Positions 39,501-51,384 of a stretch of DNA of 64,000 nt are shown here, piece by piece. The notes under the pieces were generated by a model. The model did not search any database, was not told the origin of the DNA, and was given only the letters and a program-made list of their open reading frames with translations. The stretch is from Didymodactylos carnosus (Eukaryota > Rotifera > Eurotatoria > Philodinida > Philodinidae). The stretch covers positions 17,288 to 81,287 of the forward strand of contig CAJNOQ010000077.1 of assembly GCA_905250885.1 (NCBI GenBank). Direction: 5' to 3'. The position numbers were made by a program, and so were the translations under genes. The first letter of the stretch is position 1. The number at the start of each line of letters is the position of its first letter.

Positions 39501-42500
39501 TTTTCAGCGTTAAGTTAAATATTCTCTCTTTTTATTGCAAATCAAACATATGGCTTTCTACAAGAACGTTTTTGAATGATGTTATTAAACATACCATTTT
39601 CAAATCCCTTTTCATTTTCATTCTCATCATTTTGCTGTCGATTGAAACCATTGCTGCGGTTGAAACCACCACGATTTCCTCGACTACTATCTTTAAATCC
39701 GTCCTGACGATTAAAATTGTCTGAACCTGTTGATTCTCTATCATTTCCACTGCCGCCGTGATCATTTCGATTGTTGAACCTTCCATGATTTTGACTAAAA
39801 TTACTACGACCGCGAAAGCTTCCTCTTTCTGATCCCCGTTGTCCTTCACCGTTATTATTTTGATTACCAGAATCGTTGTTAAATCTCCAGTGGCCACCGT
39901 CTCTCTGTGTCGTTGTCTCATCGCGAGCGCCAAAATTTGATACCTTTGCATCAGCATTCCATTCTTTATCTGCATTTGTTGTTTTTGTTACAGGTGCATT
40001 ATTAGTTTGATCTCTAAAACTTGGGATTGATTGCGGCTGTTCTTGTCCCCGATCAGATTGATTGTTAGATGTACGATTCTGGAACACTTGTGTGACTGGA
40101 TTGTTATTCGTGTCACGTATCCCTGACCAATTTGATGAGTTTTGTTGTGGACGGTCTTGACGATTTGAAAACATATTAGCTAAACGTTTTTGTGGTAGTT
40201 GATTTGATTCGTATGTATTCACAGGTTGTTGTACCTGAGTTTGTTCATTAGAATTCATTGATGCAGAATTAAAACGGCCTTGAACAGAAAAAAATGTTTA
40301 AATAAAATTAAAAAATAGTTTATCTCAAAAACAGATAAGTGCACAACTGTAATGCTCGTACTTACCTAACGGTCGTTGATCGGAGGCAGAATGAGACGTA
40401 GAATTATCATTTACACGACCCATACCAGGTCGTTGTAGAATCTCTAGCAGAACAAGAGAAAATTCGATTAAACAATAGGAAAATAGTATGAATATCACAT
40501 AACATTAACCACCATAGAGGAATGGCGAAACTCGGAGCCTTTAGAGTAACAATGATGAGCAACGAGCACAAAACATGGTTAAAAACACGCTTTGATGAAA
40601 AGATAGAAACTGAAACAACTGACATTGATCAAGCTAATTCTACAGTACCACGGAATAAAGTTTATTCTTTTGAACTTAATCTCCCTTGAATAAAAGAAGT
40701 ATTCAACTGAAACACAGTAGGCGATAAGTCTGAAATCCAGTGTGCGAGTCAAGTTTTGAAAACTTAATTCAAAAAGTCTCAGCACAATAGGTAAGACTAC
40801 AATGTACCTTTGCTCATAGGCTCATATCCACCAGATTGAATTTGTGGTGCAGAACTGGACGGATTTTGTTGTTGGTATCTAAATGAAAATAAAAACAAAA
40901 TATTTTGATATGTTTTCTAATTCAAAATAACCCCGCGTTCCAAAAATCTATTGTTATTGTGAAAGAAATTAAAAGAACTATTTGATTATTATCCGGTATT
41001 ATAGCCAGGCGGCTATTTCGAATATCTTGAATAAAGGACACATATTTGAGCTTTTAAATACGCACTTTGCACTTTGTTGCTGATGTGTGTCCGATTGAAC
41101 TGCCATACCAGGCGAAACCTAAGAGAAAGGAGCATAATTTTTCCTTATGAGAGACAACTCAGAAGTGCTGATAAACATACAAATGGATCATTTGATAATA
41201 ATAATTGATTTACTGATTGACCATCTTGCAACGAAACATCCACTGGATAAAAATTGTTTATCATCTGTTGATAGTAAATAATATTTACGCGTTGACTCAG
41301 TATCATTTTTTTTAATTTTCTAGTAAGATTGGCATTGATTTGCTAAAACAGAAAAAAACATGTTCCCGCTGAAATTTATACATTCCCTTCTCTTTTTTAG
41401 GCACACGTATTTTCACTGCTGCTGGAACACCCACTCGTTACAGCACATAGGTCCTTTTTTGCCGTCACATAAATCAGCGATACAATATTTCGGTCACAGA
41501 AAACTAATTTGGACTTCTATTCTCCGGATATACTCGAAGTGAAATAAAGTAAAAATATACCCTTTCATCATAACCGCGTAATCGAAATGGTTGTGCAAAT
41601 TGTGGAACACGACAATACATTTCATCAATTGCCAATAACTCGGACGTATCAACGACAAGTTGATCACCACGATCAACACATTGAACAAGTACACGTGATT
41701 CACCTTCACGGCGTCTAGATAAATATGAATAAGGAATGGGATATCGAATGGCATATAAAGTAATAGCACTTGCTTGATGATAACACGATCAAAACGGGTC
41801 CCACATTGGATTACACACGCCGTACCTTCCAAATATAATGCCACACTCAATGTTAAATCCATATTCTGATTACTGTAAATTCTTTCCAGTTCAGATGATA
41901 ATCTTTCTAATTCTCTTAATCGACGGTCAGAACAAGCATAGAATTCTGTTGGACTAAAAATGCATGTCACTACGTATGGACCATTTTCTACAGAAAAAGA
42001 AAGTTGTAAATCACATGCTAAAAGAGGTGGTACATAAATTCAAGTTTCTCACCTGGAAAACAAGTAGGTATCTGACAAATTCTCGATGACCTATAAAACA
42101 AACACATAGGTTAAAATTATTAATTTCTGCTTGAAACAGAATATATACATGTTAAAATCTTTCGCTTGTTGAGATCGAGAGATCCGCTGTTCTGGTTGAA
42201 CATTTTGCTGCTGCAATGTTTGGCGCTGTTGCTCAGAAGTTTGTGATATTGTATGAGGCAAATACGATGATGTTTGTGGTAATTGTTGTTGAGTCTTCAG
42301 AGCTATGTGTGAATTAAGGTCGCCAGCGTAAGGTGGCTGTTGTGAACGCATCGATATTTTTGAGGCTAAGCGTTCATTAACTAGATATGTCGCTAGATCA
42401 CCTAAGTCTACAAAAAAATGTAAGTTGAATATGAGAAAAAAAGACAATTTTAACATAAATTAGCGTCATGGCATCAACTGTACAAACGAATAACAATAAA

Positions 42501-45500
42501 ATAAAATAAAAAAATACTTTTAACACTTAACTTCCAACACTTTTAAAAAGCCTTGAAGACAAACATTAGCAATATGTCTCACAAGAAATTCTCAACTCAG
42601 ACTTAAGTAAAAAAACTTTAGTGTAATGTGTGCCATTCTTGTTCATGTATATTGTACTGCTCTATATACACTATATACTTGTGTGAACCCAAGACAACCT
42701 CGAAGTTTCTATATACTTGTCAACGTATAAATAAATTTGAATTAATGGAAGACTTTAATACGGAAAAAACTGAATTATTCTTTATAGCAAACCTGTGCAA
42801 GCACTGTACAATGCATCTTTTTGTGAATTCAGCTAAATATAATAGAAAAAATTTTCCACTATCTAATATGAAAATCAAGAGTCAGTCACATGGCCTATGT
42901 AAAAAATGTAAACACACTTTGTTTCTTCTCTTTCGATTTCGTTCACTATTTCTTGCATGGAAGATGTGTGCAATAAATACACGCACGCATTTTTGTATGG
43001 CAAGAGATAAAGAGGTTATATGAAAGTAAGAAACTGACCAGTTTTTAATTAGATTTCATATTTGGACAACAATCATTTATTGTAGATACATTATAGATTA
43101 GAACAAATAGTTGAAATGATTTTTCAACATATCCATGTACTATAAAGTTAAGACAAGATAAAGTGGTTTTTAAAAATGAAACTCAAAATAGATAAGATAA
43201 TCACACTCTGAAAGGATCAGGCAACGATAGGACTAAAATGAGATTCAATGTAAAGAAAATTCTGTCAGCCATTCGTTTTGTTTTGTTTTTATTTTTTTTA
43301 TTAGATAAAACATACAAAACGAAAAAATTAAGGGAAATGCAAACTAAACATGCACTAGTACTCAGCTGGTCAAGATAATATACACTACGCTTTTAATCAC
43401 GATTATCGCTAAGCACGAATAAAAGATAATCAAGACTAACAATTTTCTAGTTTGACCTCGACTTTTTTCAACCACGGTTAACCTTTCCTTAAGATTATGA
43501 ATACTATCTAACCGCAGTGATCATGATTAACTAAATTCTTAACTGGCTATATCGTTTGTGAGAATCTAATTTTCTGCTTTTCATAGGGTTTCTGCACCGC
43601 CCTGCGACCTGAATATGGAAAAAAACCTAATCGTGTAATTCAATAGCGCAAACACTTGAAAAGCACTCCGATCGACATAATAAATGATTTTGTCAGCTTA
43701 TTAGTATCAAAGCAAACGTGAAAACGAAAAGACAATTATTTCATATTAAGGTCGCAAGGCGGTGCAGAAACCCTTTGAAAAGCAGAAAATTAGATTTCTC
43801 ACAAAGCACATAAGACTAAGGTCAGAAAATTTTGCAGCATACGGGCTTTGCTTCGGGCTAATATTGCTGCGAGTTTCAGCTCTTTAATCCATTGGAATAG
43901 TGCATTACAGTGGAAATACCAAAAACGGAAATTTCACTAAGTCAATCGTAAGTCGGGAAGAAAGCCGCATGAGTCCAAATCCTTTTAGGCTTTTTATTAC
44001 ACTAATGTGCCCTATCAATCAGCAAAATGTGAGTTTAAACAGAGTGAGACACCTGGCGAGGTTCCCTCGTTGGCGATAATTAATATGCTCATAGTACAAG
44101 TACAAAGTATTTGTTGAAAGTACACAAGTAAAAGTACAAGTACTTTTTTTGGCCGCGTGCGGCCATTCAAATCGCGGCCCGTAGATAAGCTTTGACCGCG
44201 TCTAGTCCGGCCCATGGATTTCCCCGGTCAGTGACAATCTGTGTCTTGTAATGTTATTGTTGTTGTCTAATGTGGTTAGAAAGAAAAGTAGTCATAGCAA
44301 AGAAAAAATTATCAAGACCACGTTTTTTATTCAGAGATATGTCGGCCTTAGTATTTCCGATCGTTAGTTTTATAACAAAAACCGAGCAATCTCAGTAGCA
44401 AATTTAAAAGAAAACAGTAATTTTTTGAAATTCATGTGTAGCAGCTGTCCGATGCTGCATTCAAGGAAAATTTTCTCATTATATAGAGACTCTTAATTAG
44501 TGTAAACCACGATTAACACTAATCGTGATTAAGATCGCGGTTATACTACAAGTTAATTCGTAATAATAAGGTTTGATGAATCTCCTAACATACCCATCTT
44601 TCGATCTGGCCATTCTTCTAATGATACAGAGTAGCGCACGCACATTGACCTTTCAAAATTTTATCTTTCTAGACTGCACATAGAATATCCACTATTATCA
44701 GAGACTGTGAATCATGATGATTTATTAATTGTTTACAAATACACTGACGTCTCATTTTGAAGAATAGCACAGATAGATAACAGAAACTCACTGAAACTCA
44801 CTGAGATTCATTATAAAAAACCAGCATTTTTATTTACAAAAAAAAAGTAGAGCTGTCAATCTAATACATAGATCATCGTCAGCACTTTATGAACAAAAAT
44901 ATCATACACACGAGTTAGAAGCAAAACATCTGTATCTGACCGTTCTTTTGTTGTTGACTTTCTTATGGTTCACATAAGTCACGTTTTATAAATGTTATTT
45001 TTCTCTGTTACTTTGTGTGTAATAATATTTTTTTCTCTCTCACACAATGCAAAAAATCAAATCCGGTACGTACCTGGCATTTCAATATCGATAGAATAAG
45101 AAAAATTATCATGCATATTTCGGATTATAGCAGTGGCAGAATGCGGCATTAATGTCGAAAACACCGCGTGTAATGGATCATTCGATGCCCATTGTGATTC
45201 TCCTGTTCCATTTAATGGACAAATATCATGTAACCGACAACGTATTGCAAATGCTGCTTTTTGACAAAAAACTTGTGGTAATGGTCTGATATTGTTACGT
45301 GATACATACACACAGTGTCCAACATCAACAAAAAGAATACGAATGCGGATGGGGGATGAACCTTTTTCTACATCTAAATGAACAAAAGTGAAATCGGTTC
45401 ATCACTCAAAATAATACGCTACGAACACAAAAAACTATTCAAGATTTCATCAAGATTCTGTGTAAATATCGAAAATCTGTCAAGATTCTGACTGACTAAT

Positions 45501-48500
45501 CAATGACTAATTAATTAATTTCTCAGAATTAGTTACAAATCTTAATCAAGTTTTTTCAAGGCAGATTCTATAACAAAAATTGTCGAAATCTTGAACTGCA
45601 AGGTGATCTCACGATCTTGGCAGATGTCAAAAATCTTTCGTAAGATCTTGAATTGAGCTTTAATTTTGAAACTTGAGAAATCTTTTAAGTTTTAATCAAA
45701 ATCTTGACTCAAGATCTTTGACCTGGGTCATTCGTAAATGAAACTGATCTTGTACTTTGCTAAGAGGACATAAAATTATTTATATTCTGGATGTTTTAGG
45801 TTTTTCTGAACAGGTTCAACTGAACATATGAGACTGTTAAGCTTTGATGTTGATTAAAATATAAATTACAACAGAACCTACCAAAAAATTTAGGGTATTT
45901 TACTTTGATAATGAAAAGTCTAGTTTTTGTTGGACAGGAATCGGCATACTCACTTTTACTTTGTCATTTCGTCGCCAGTATTTTTTTTAGTAAAGAAATT
46001 TACGTAACAAAAGAAAAAAACCAACATTATCTAAATAAGCTTTTAAGCGCTGCAGTCATGGATTTATTCTGACTGACTTTTACAGAAAACTTGAACCGTT
46101 TCTTCAGAAGTCAAGTTTTATATTTTAATCCTAAAAGCCAGTTGATGCTAAAACGAAGTATAAGCAATTAACTCACAGATTATCGACTACGCTTGTTCTC
46201 GTGGTGAAGGTCATTTTTAGAAGAAAACCTATATTAAGGGAAATAACCTATTTTTGAATATTTTCATGAAAATTAAAAGATTGATAACTGCGTGATTCTG
46301 ATTAACGGGTGACGCAAAGTAAATCAGTCTCATCGTATTTTATGAATAACTTTTTTATCTTTTTAACGAATTCAACGGAAAGCTCATTTCATGATGCATC
46401 ATTTTTCGTTGTATAAAGAATAACAGATTTAGGAGATGTATCACGGGATAGATGTGAAGAGCACGGTTCAGGTAATCAAAGCGCAAACCAGAATCACAAC
46501 TGAAGAAGAAATTAAACGGGATCACTTCTGCCATTTTTCCGGGATCACATCTATTTCTGCCCCAAAACAAAAATTGTGTCGTAAATTAAAAAGTAATTGT
46601 TTACGTTTAAACGCCAGATTTTATTGTTTCGACAAAAATTAATAAAAGTAAAGTAATTGTTTAACGAGAAAAACAGAGCGTTTAAACGGAAACATAAAAT
46701 ACCACTCTGTGAAAGAAAAAAGCGAAATTTGTGTAAACCTCGAACATGTCGTGCTCTGCTTTGCTACCAAAAATACTTTGAAATTTCTTCAGTCCCATAC
46801 TTACTTCTGAGAGTCCATGGGAGAGAAGTCCAACCAGGACTCTTGTGCTTAAGCAAAGTAAGATAGACTACGACAGACCAAGGTCAACTAACCAAAACTA
46901 ATATAAAAGAGTAGGAAAAAAGTTGTTCAGAACTGCTTGTGTTAAAATGTCGGTGAAAAAGAAAGCGTTTAAATGACAACAAAATGTAAGTGCATTTAAA
47001 CATAGACAAATAAATTGAGCGTTTAAATGCAAATAAAATAATTGTTCGTTTTAACGTACTATTTTGTTTTTTTTATTGAAAATGAGCGTTTAAACGAAAA
47101 GAAAAAATACTCTGAGTTAAACCAAATGTATTTCATAGCCATTTAAACAAAAAAAATCGGACAAAATCAATTATTTGCGTTTGAACGGAGAAAAGGATTG
47201 TGGAAGTTTAAACGGAAAGCTGTAACAGTTAACGTTTAAATGCGCCCAAAAAAGAGGTGCGATCGTATCCTGCACTTAAACGCAAAAAAAACCATAATGA
47301 GCAGTTTACTACAAAATGATTTCATACTCAATTCTGCCTAGCACGCAGTTTATAGATTTGATCGCCAAACTATGAACTAATCAATTTCAGATCAATCTAG
47401 ACCTGACCGTGATTTCAAAAAGTTTTTGAACTGGCCTGAGTTCCGGACTGAGATCAGTTAGCGCGAAGTTCTGTTACTTACCCGTCACGATCGCACGATT
47501 CCAGGTACCGTGTTCATCTAAAGCTGCAACTGGTTGGTACTGACTAATTTCAGTGATTTGTGGGCGTTCTTTTTTTAATACTCGTTGTAATTCATCTTGC
47601 ATCTGAAAAGGTGTAAGGTTCCTGAAATTCGAAAATTCAGCAGATTTTTGTTTTTGCATTTCTTATACATCGTTGGATAGAGCTCGTTGATCTGAAGAAG
47701 AAAATGTTGATTTTGGTTTTTAAAAATGACCTTTTCCACTCGAAAATTTCAAAGTATTCAACAAGGGTGCATTTTTGAAAAAACTGGTAAAGTCTCATCA
47801 AAGTGAAAATTTTCTTTTTCTAAGCTGTTTCAACTTCTGAAATTGCTTTTTTCTTATTCTTCGCGGAAAACTAAGTATAGAAACGTACACTATAGTGTAC
47901 GTTTCTATACTTAGAGGTGTTAGCCGCGCCGCTGTCGCCGCCAAATATTATTTTTGATATTTCACTCCGCCACCGCCATAGACGGAATTTGTTTTTGAAG
48001 TTTTTCGCCGCCGCCGGTGATTCGAAACCTTTTCAAAAATTTTTTTGAAGAAAATTTATCTGACTTTACGGCTTTTTCAAAAATATACCCCTGTTGAATA
48101 CTTTGAAAATTTCGACTGGAAAAGGTCATTTTTAAAAACCAAAATCAACATTTTCTTCTTCAGATCAACGAGCTCTATCTAACGATGTATAAGAAATGCA
48201 AAAACAAAAATCTGCTGAATTTTCGAATTTTAGGAACTTTAAACAAACAAGTGCTATTACGCCGCACATATTCACACGTACTTGTACTAGTTCGCTGAAT
48301 TTTGAGCGTAAATAAACGTAAAACTCATATGGGTTTTCGTAATACGTAATCCCAATGGAATTTTGATTATCGGGATCCAAAATACTATTGGGTATAGCTA
48401 AAAAACAACAAACTTTCATTTAAGAATTATTAAACTGAAAAAAGTATAAATTTTTTGGATGTTTATCAAACTAATGATTAGCATATGACTTTTTTGCGGT

Positions 48501-48613
48501 TTTCATTACTTACATGTGTATAGCAGCATCGGTTGGGAGAAAGATGAAGCTGCATAAGTATGGGATTGTGATTCTTGTCCATCATCTTGTTCTTGTTGTC
48601 CTAGAGGATACAT
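30515..48613 (-). CDS. Large multi-Tudor protein with central RGG region (Tudor/TDRD family)
   Basis: Multi-Tudor proteins scaffold piRNA/germ-granule complexes by binding methylated arginines of PIWI proteins. Exons: 48613-48514, 48397-48282, 47602-47482, 45373-45074, 42407-42149, 42090-42053, 41987-41819, 41714-41561, 41342-41181, 41118-41066, 40878-40808, 40443-40366, 40278-39595, 39373-39323, 38757-38710, 38469-38215, 38149-37991, 37769-37614, 37498-37354, 37301-37192, 37139-37016, 36957-36741, 36608-35834, 35233-34349, 32678-32419, 32306-31134, 30712-30515. All phases agree, giving 2286 aa. Eight Tudor cores, with approximate residues: 45-200 (ILFVDVGH), 310-470 (VQCVDRGD), 870-1040 (VKYIDFGN), 1040-1190 (IKFIDYGT), 1215-1350 (IYIDFGN), 1460-1620 (YFVDYGN), 1745-1900 (FFIDYGN), 2000-2200 (KRVDYGN). 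Residues about 540-840 are Asn/Gly/Arg-rich with RG/RGG repeats. The assignment to a particular TDRD subfamily is open. Confidence 0.9.
32679..34348. other. Long Tudor-gene intron without resolved structure
   Basis: This is a 1.67-kb intron between exons 35233-34349 and 32678-32419. A minus-strand frame at 32942-33151 is not linked by splice phase and shows no domain. The sequence around 33540-33960 looks like old repeat material, but I could not define ends. Confidence 0.35.
38787..39101. repeat. TTAA-flanked foldback MITE in a Tudor-gene intron
   Basis: TTAA at 38787-38790 and 39098-39101 bracket perfect-start inverted ends, CCCTTCGAATACCATGCAT and its complement. The arms run for about 130 nt through TTTGAATGTTTCGCCTATG and TTTTCTCTCTA, ending in a short loop around GAATTGAACGAGC. 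TTAA plus ends beginning CCC fits piggyBac-type termini. It is about 307 bp without coding capacity and sits between exons 39373-39323 and 38757-38710. Confidence 0.8.
42408..45073. other. 2.7-kb intron of the Tudor gene
   Basis: It contains the foldback at 43548-43808 and, at 43380-43560 and 44500-44560, scattered versions of a partly self-complementary AATCGTGATTAAGATCGCGGTT motif. A locally GC-rich patch (GGCCGCGTGCGGCC, about 44150-44220) stands out from the AT-rich background. The plus-strand frame 42628-43023 is Cys/Phe-rich, unlinked and unrecognised, so it is not called. Confidence 0.45.
43548..43808. repeat. Foldback element in a Tudor-gene intron
   Basis: The left arm at 43548-43617, with GAGAATCTAATTTTCTGC and GGGTTTCTGCACCGCC, returns inverted at 43740-43808 with GGCGGTGCAGAAACCC and GCAGAAAATTAGATT. 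The arms are about 70 nt with few mismatches and the loop is about 120 nt. No ORF is present. Confidence 0.75.
45430..45740. repeat. Block of degenerate TCAAGATCTTGA motifs
   Basis: Within about 310 nt the half-sites CAAGATT, GATCTTGA, AAGATCTT and AATCTTGA recur ten or more times in both orientations, without a fixed period. It lies in the 2.1-kb Tudor-gene intron 45374-47481. Confidence 0.5.
46590..47290. repeat. Block of GCGTTTAAACG motifs
   Basis: At least ten near-copies of GCGTTTAAACG / CATTTAAAC / GTTTAAATGC occur irregularly, for example at about 46606, 46679, 46960, 46995, 47020, 47086, 47143, 47207 and 47232. The core GTTTAAAC is self-complementary. There is no coding frame. Same intron as the preceding block. 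Confidence 0.6.
47619..48238. repeat. 620-bp foldback element in Tudor-gene intron 2
   Basis: Arms of about 170 nt (47619-47785 and 48065-48238) are inverted copies, sharing for example CGAAAATTCAGCAGATTTTTG, AACGAGCTC and TTTTTAAAAATGACCTTTTCC. Between them are a perfect 44-bp palindrome (47871-47914) and a locally GC-rich tract of GCCGCC units (47930-48020). The element starts 17 nt upstream of the 3' splice site of exon 47602-47482. Confidence 0.85.
47871..47914. repeat. Perfect 44-bp palindrome
   Basis: CTAAGTATAGAAACGTACAC followed by TA and then its exact reverse complement: 22 nt per arm with no spacer and no mismatch. It lies within the 47619-48238 foldback. Confidence 0.9.
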
Positions 48614-51384
48614 TTAAACGGTTCTAAAAGGAGGAAAACAAACTTTATGTCGGCAGATTGTTCATTTTAAACAAAGACTTGGTTGATAATGGTGCTCAGT
48701 TTTCAGATAAATTTCTCTTAGTTTAAGTATTCGTTTTCCATAATACGAGAGCATCACCTGTCTAGAGGCCAGTTGTCATCGACTACTAATATAGCAGACT
48801 TTCTGAATCTCTCTGCTGGAGTCGTTCTACTAAAAGAAACGACGTTACATACCAAAATCTTAGCCCAACAAAGAACAAAATGCTAAAGGATGTAGTTCTT
48901 AAAATAAAGTAAAAGATCGAGAAAAAAAGATATGTGTTGTTTGTTTTTCTGAGACAAGCTTCTACAACTGATTATACGTTAAAAGAAACTCTCCATCAAG
49001 TTTGAATAATTTTTTGCAAAAAGGTTCTGAATATAAATAAAAATCTGTTGCAGAAAGGAAGAAAAATAGATTTTTTCGAAAAACCTAATAGATTTAAATT
49101 ACTGGCCAACCAATAAGTCGTTGAGCACTGTCGACAATACAAAGTTGAGGTAAAGAAAGAATATTTTGTTTCCACTGGGCGAGTACATTACACAAAGATC
49201 TATCGAAAGAATAAAACCACAACGAGAGAAAATATGGCTTGCGTATCACACACAGCTGAACTAAACACTAAAGTTAAAGAAATGCACATCAAATATTACT
49301 CAAAAAGGAGATAGCACTGCGTACTGTAAATAAAAAAACAAAAATATTTTAGCACGACAAAGACGATAAAGCCATACTAGGGAACATCCTTACCTTTGAC
49401 TACTGCTTTATTTCTGTTACATTTTTCAAACAGACCATGAACATTCTAAGATGACACTGTTATATGAGCGTCTGCACTGAATTAACGCTGTTCATTGGAA
49501 ACACAGACAAATTTTTGTTTCCTGTTAGAGCAAAGTCTTCGAGAAACAGTAGCAGAGGAGGATCACGTCCTTTTTAGTATTCCAATACAATTCACAAGAT
49601 TGAAATAAACAAAATCAATACTCTCAGTTCTGAGTTGAGCAGACGATTTTTATTCGAAACACTACTTTATATTTGTTATACCCTAGTAATCTAAATCTTT
49701 ACTTCCGTTATTTCTCGTATATCATCTCATTTTTCCATATTTTTGAGAAAAGAAGAAAAACTAACTCCGCTCAGTAGTACACAAAGCAGCCCATTTATGT
49801 TTCTATAATTTAGCGCTCTCAGTCAGACTTGATGGTCGACTACGCCATTGGCTAGTCCAGTTTTGAATTTTGACGCCGTCAGTGTGAAACATCGGCTCAC
49901 CTGTTCAATATTGTAAACAACAAACAAAAAGAAAAAAAGTTTATAATAAAGTAATGGCAAAACAGATTTTCTTTAGTTTTTCAAATATAAAATGAAAGTT
50001 TATAAAAATAAGAAATTTTACAGAGAAAGTATGAAGAAAAAAGTAAAAACTAGTAGAAAATACGAGAAAATAAGAAATTATTAGTTTGTTATTAAGACAA
50101 ATTTTGTTTTGTATAAATGTAGTGAAATCAATGTTGTATTTTCCAAATTAAGTCGTTTTATTGTATGTTTATATTCTAAATAGCTTAATAAACAAAAATC
50201 GATTCTATTGTTTTCAAATAAAATTGTGTCCCATTCGTTATAAATTTATTTTGACAGGTTGATATATATAAATATGTTCTTTTGAATTTCGGACTACGTG
50301 ATATTAATTCATTTTACATGTAGATAATGAACGTTTCTGTATCACTCGAATTATAATCTGTATCTGTACTCAGCTTAGTCTCTACAGAAGAATGTCCATC
50401 CGTCCGTCCAAGTGTCAGAGAGGTGAAGGGGATAACGGAGAGTGCTAAAACCGCAGTAACCGCGAAAAATTGTTAACCTTCAAACTTTATTTTTCCTTCT
50501 TGCAAAAAAAAATAAAGTTGAAAACAAAAAGGCTGAAACTTTCAAAATAAAACGTTCAAAGTAATATCATCTGCTGATGTCGCAGAACACGTTACATTCA
50601 AGATTTAAAACGTTAATTTCGATGGAAAAAATCCAACACCGCCAAAAAGACTTTTACTTAGACTTTGAAGCGGATTTTGCGTATAATATCGGAGCATCAC
50701 CAATGTTTTTAATAAAAAAATTGACATGGGAATTTTTCCAATGTGGAATCAACATCAAAGTGAAAACTTGAAAGTCATCTTGAGAACCATAGTAGATTTC
50801 AGTTTTTCATAGTGGTACAGTTGAAAGCCCGCTTCTTCACCGTGCAATTAAAAACACTGATTACTTTCCGGCTTGTAAGCCAGGAAGGTTTCATACTTTC
50901 ACTCAAGTTAGACCTAAGTCTTCGTTTTGTAAACGTACGTGTTAATTTTATAAACTTAAGTCTGACTTAAGTCTGGTAGTTAATATAAGTCGAGCACTTA
51001 ACAATTTTTATGAAACACCCTTCAGTTTTCCTTATCGCTGTACTGACAGATAACTTCAAGTCCATTGGCTCAGTATCTCTAAGGACGGTGAGAGCAACGT
51101 TTTAAACTACTGTGCTGTACGACGTGATCCATCAATATAATCCGTAAATTTTGTCATGAAAATGTGTTTAGAAAAGAGATGATGAACTTCATTAACCCTT
51201 ACTCAAACAGATGATGCAAAAAACTAGCGGACAGCGTCATCTATCAATCAGTACAAGTTATTATTCGTGTTGTCATATATTTCACGTTAGTAGTACTCTC
51301 TCATCTATTGTCTCAAGCGCGCATGAAATATTTTGAAAAAGAACATAGTAGAAAATAAATATTAAAGGTTTTTTTCTACTATGC
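48614..51384. other. Upstream region of the Tudor gene, no gene seen
   Basis: This is 2.8 kb of AT-rich sequence that must include the Tudor promoter. TTAAGTCT/GACTTAAGTC phrases occur at about 50880-51000. A 64-codon plus frame at 50577-50771 lacks any recognisable motif. No repeat ends were defined. Confidence 0.4.

Noticed and set aside
41715-41818. Read-through of a Tudor exon into an Ile/Leu-rich tail.
   Set aside because: A GTGTGTAA donor after GC at 41819 gives a phase-correct junction and a proper Tudor strand (EGT-ARREGESRVLVQ), so the tail is intron.
42628-43023. 131-codon plus-strand ORF inside the Tudor-gene intron.
   Set aside because: It is low-complexity and Cys/Phe-rich, with no recognisable motif, on the strand opposite the host gene and with no exon links.
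44140-44225. GC-rich patch that might be a gene end or an RNA gene.
   Set aside because: It has only a short GGCCGCGTGCGGCC dyad, with no consistent fold or ORF. It is noted within the intron entry only.
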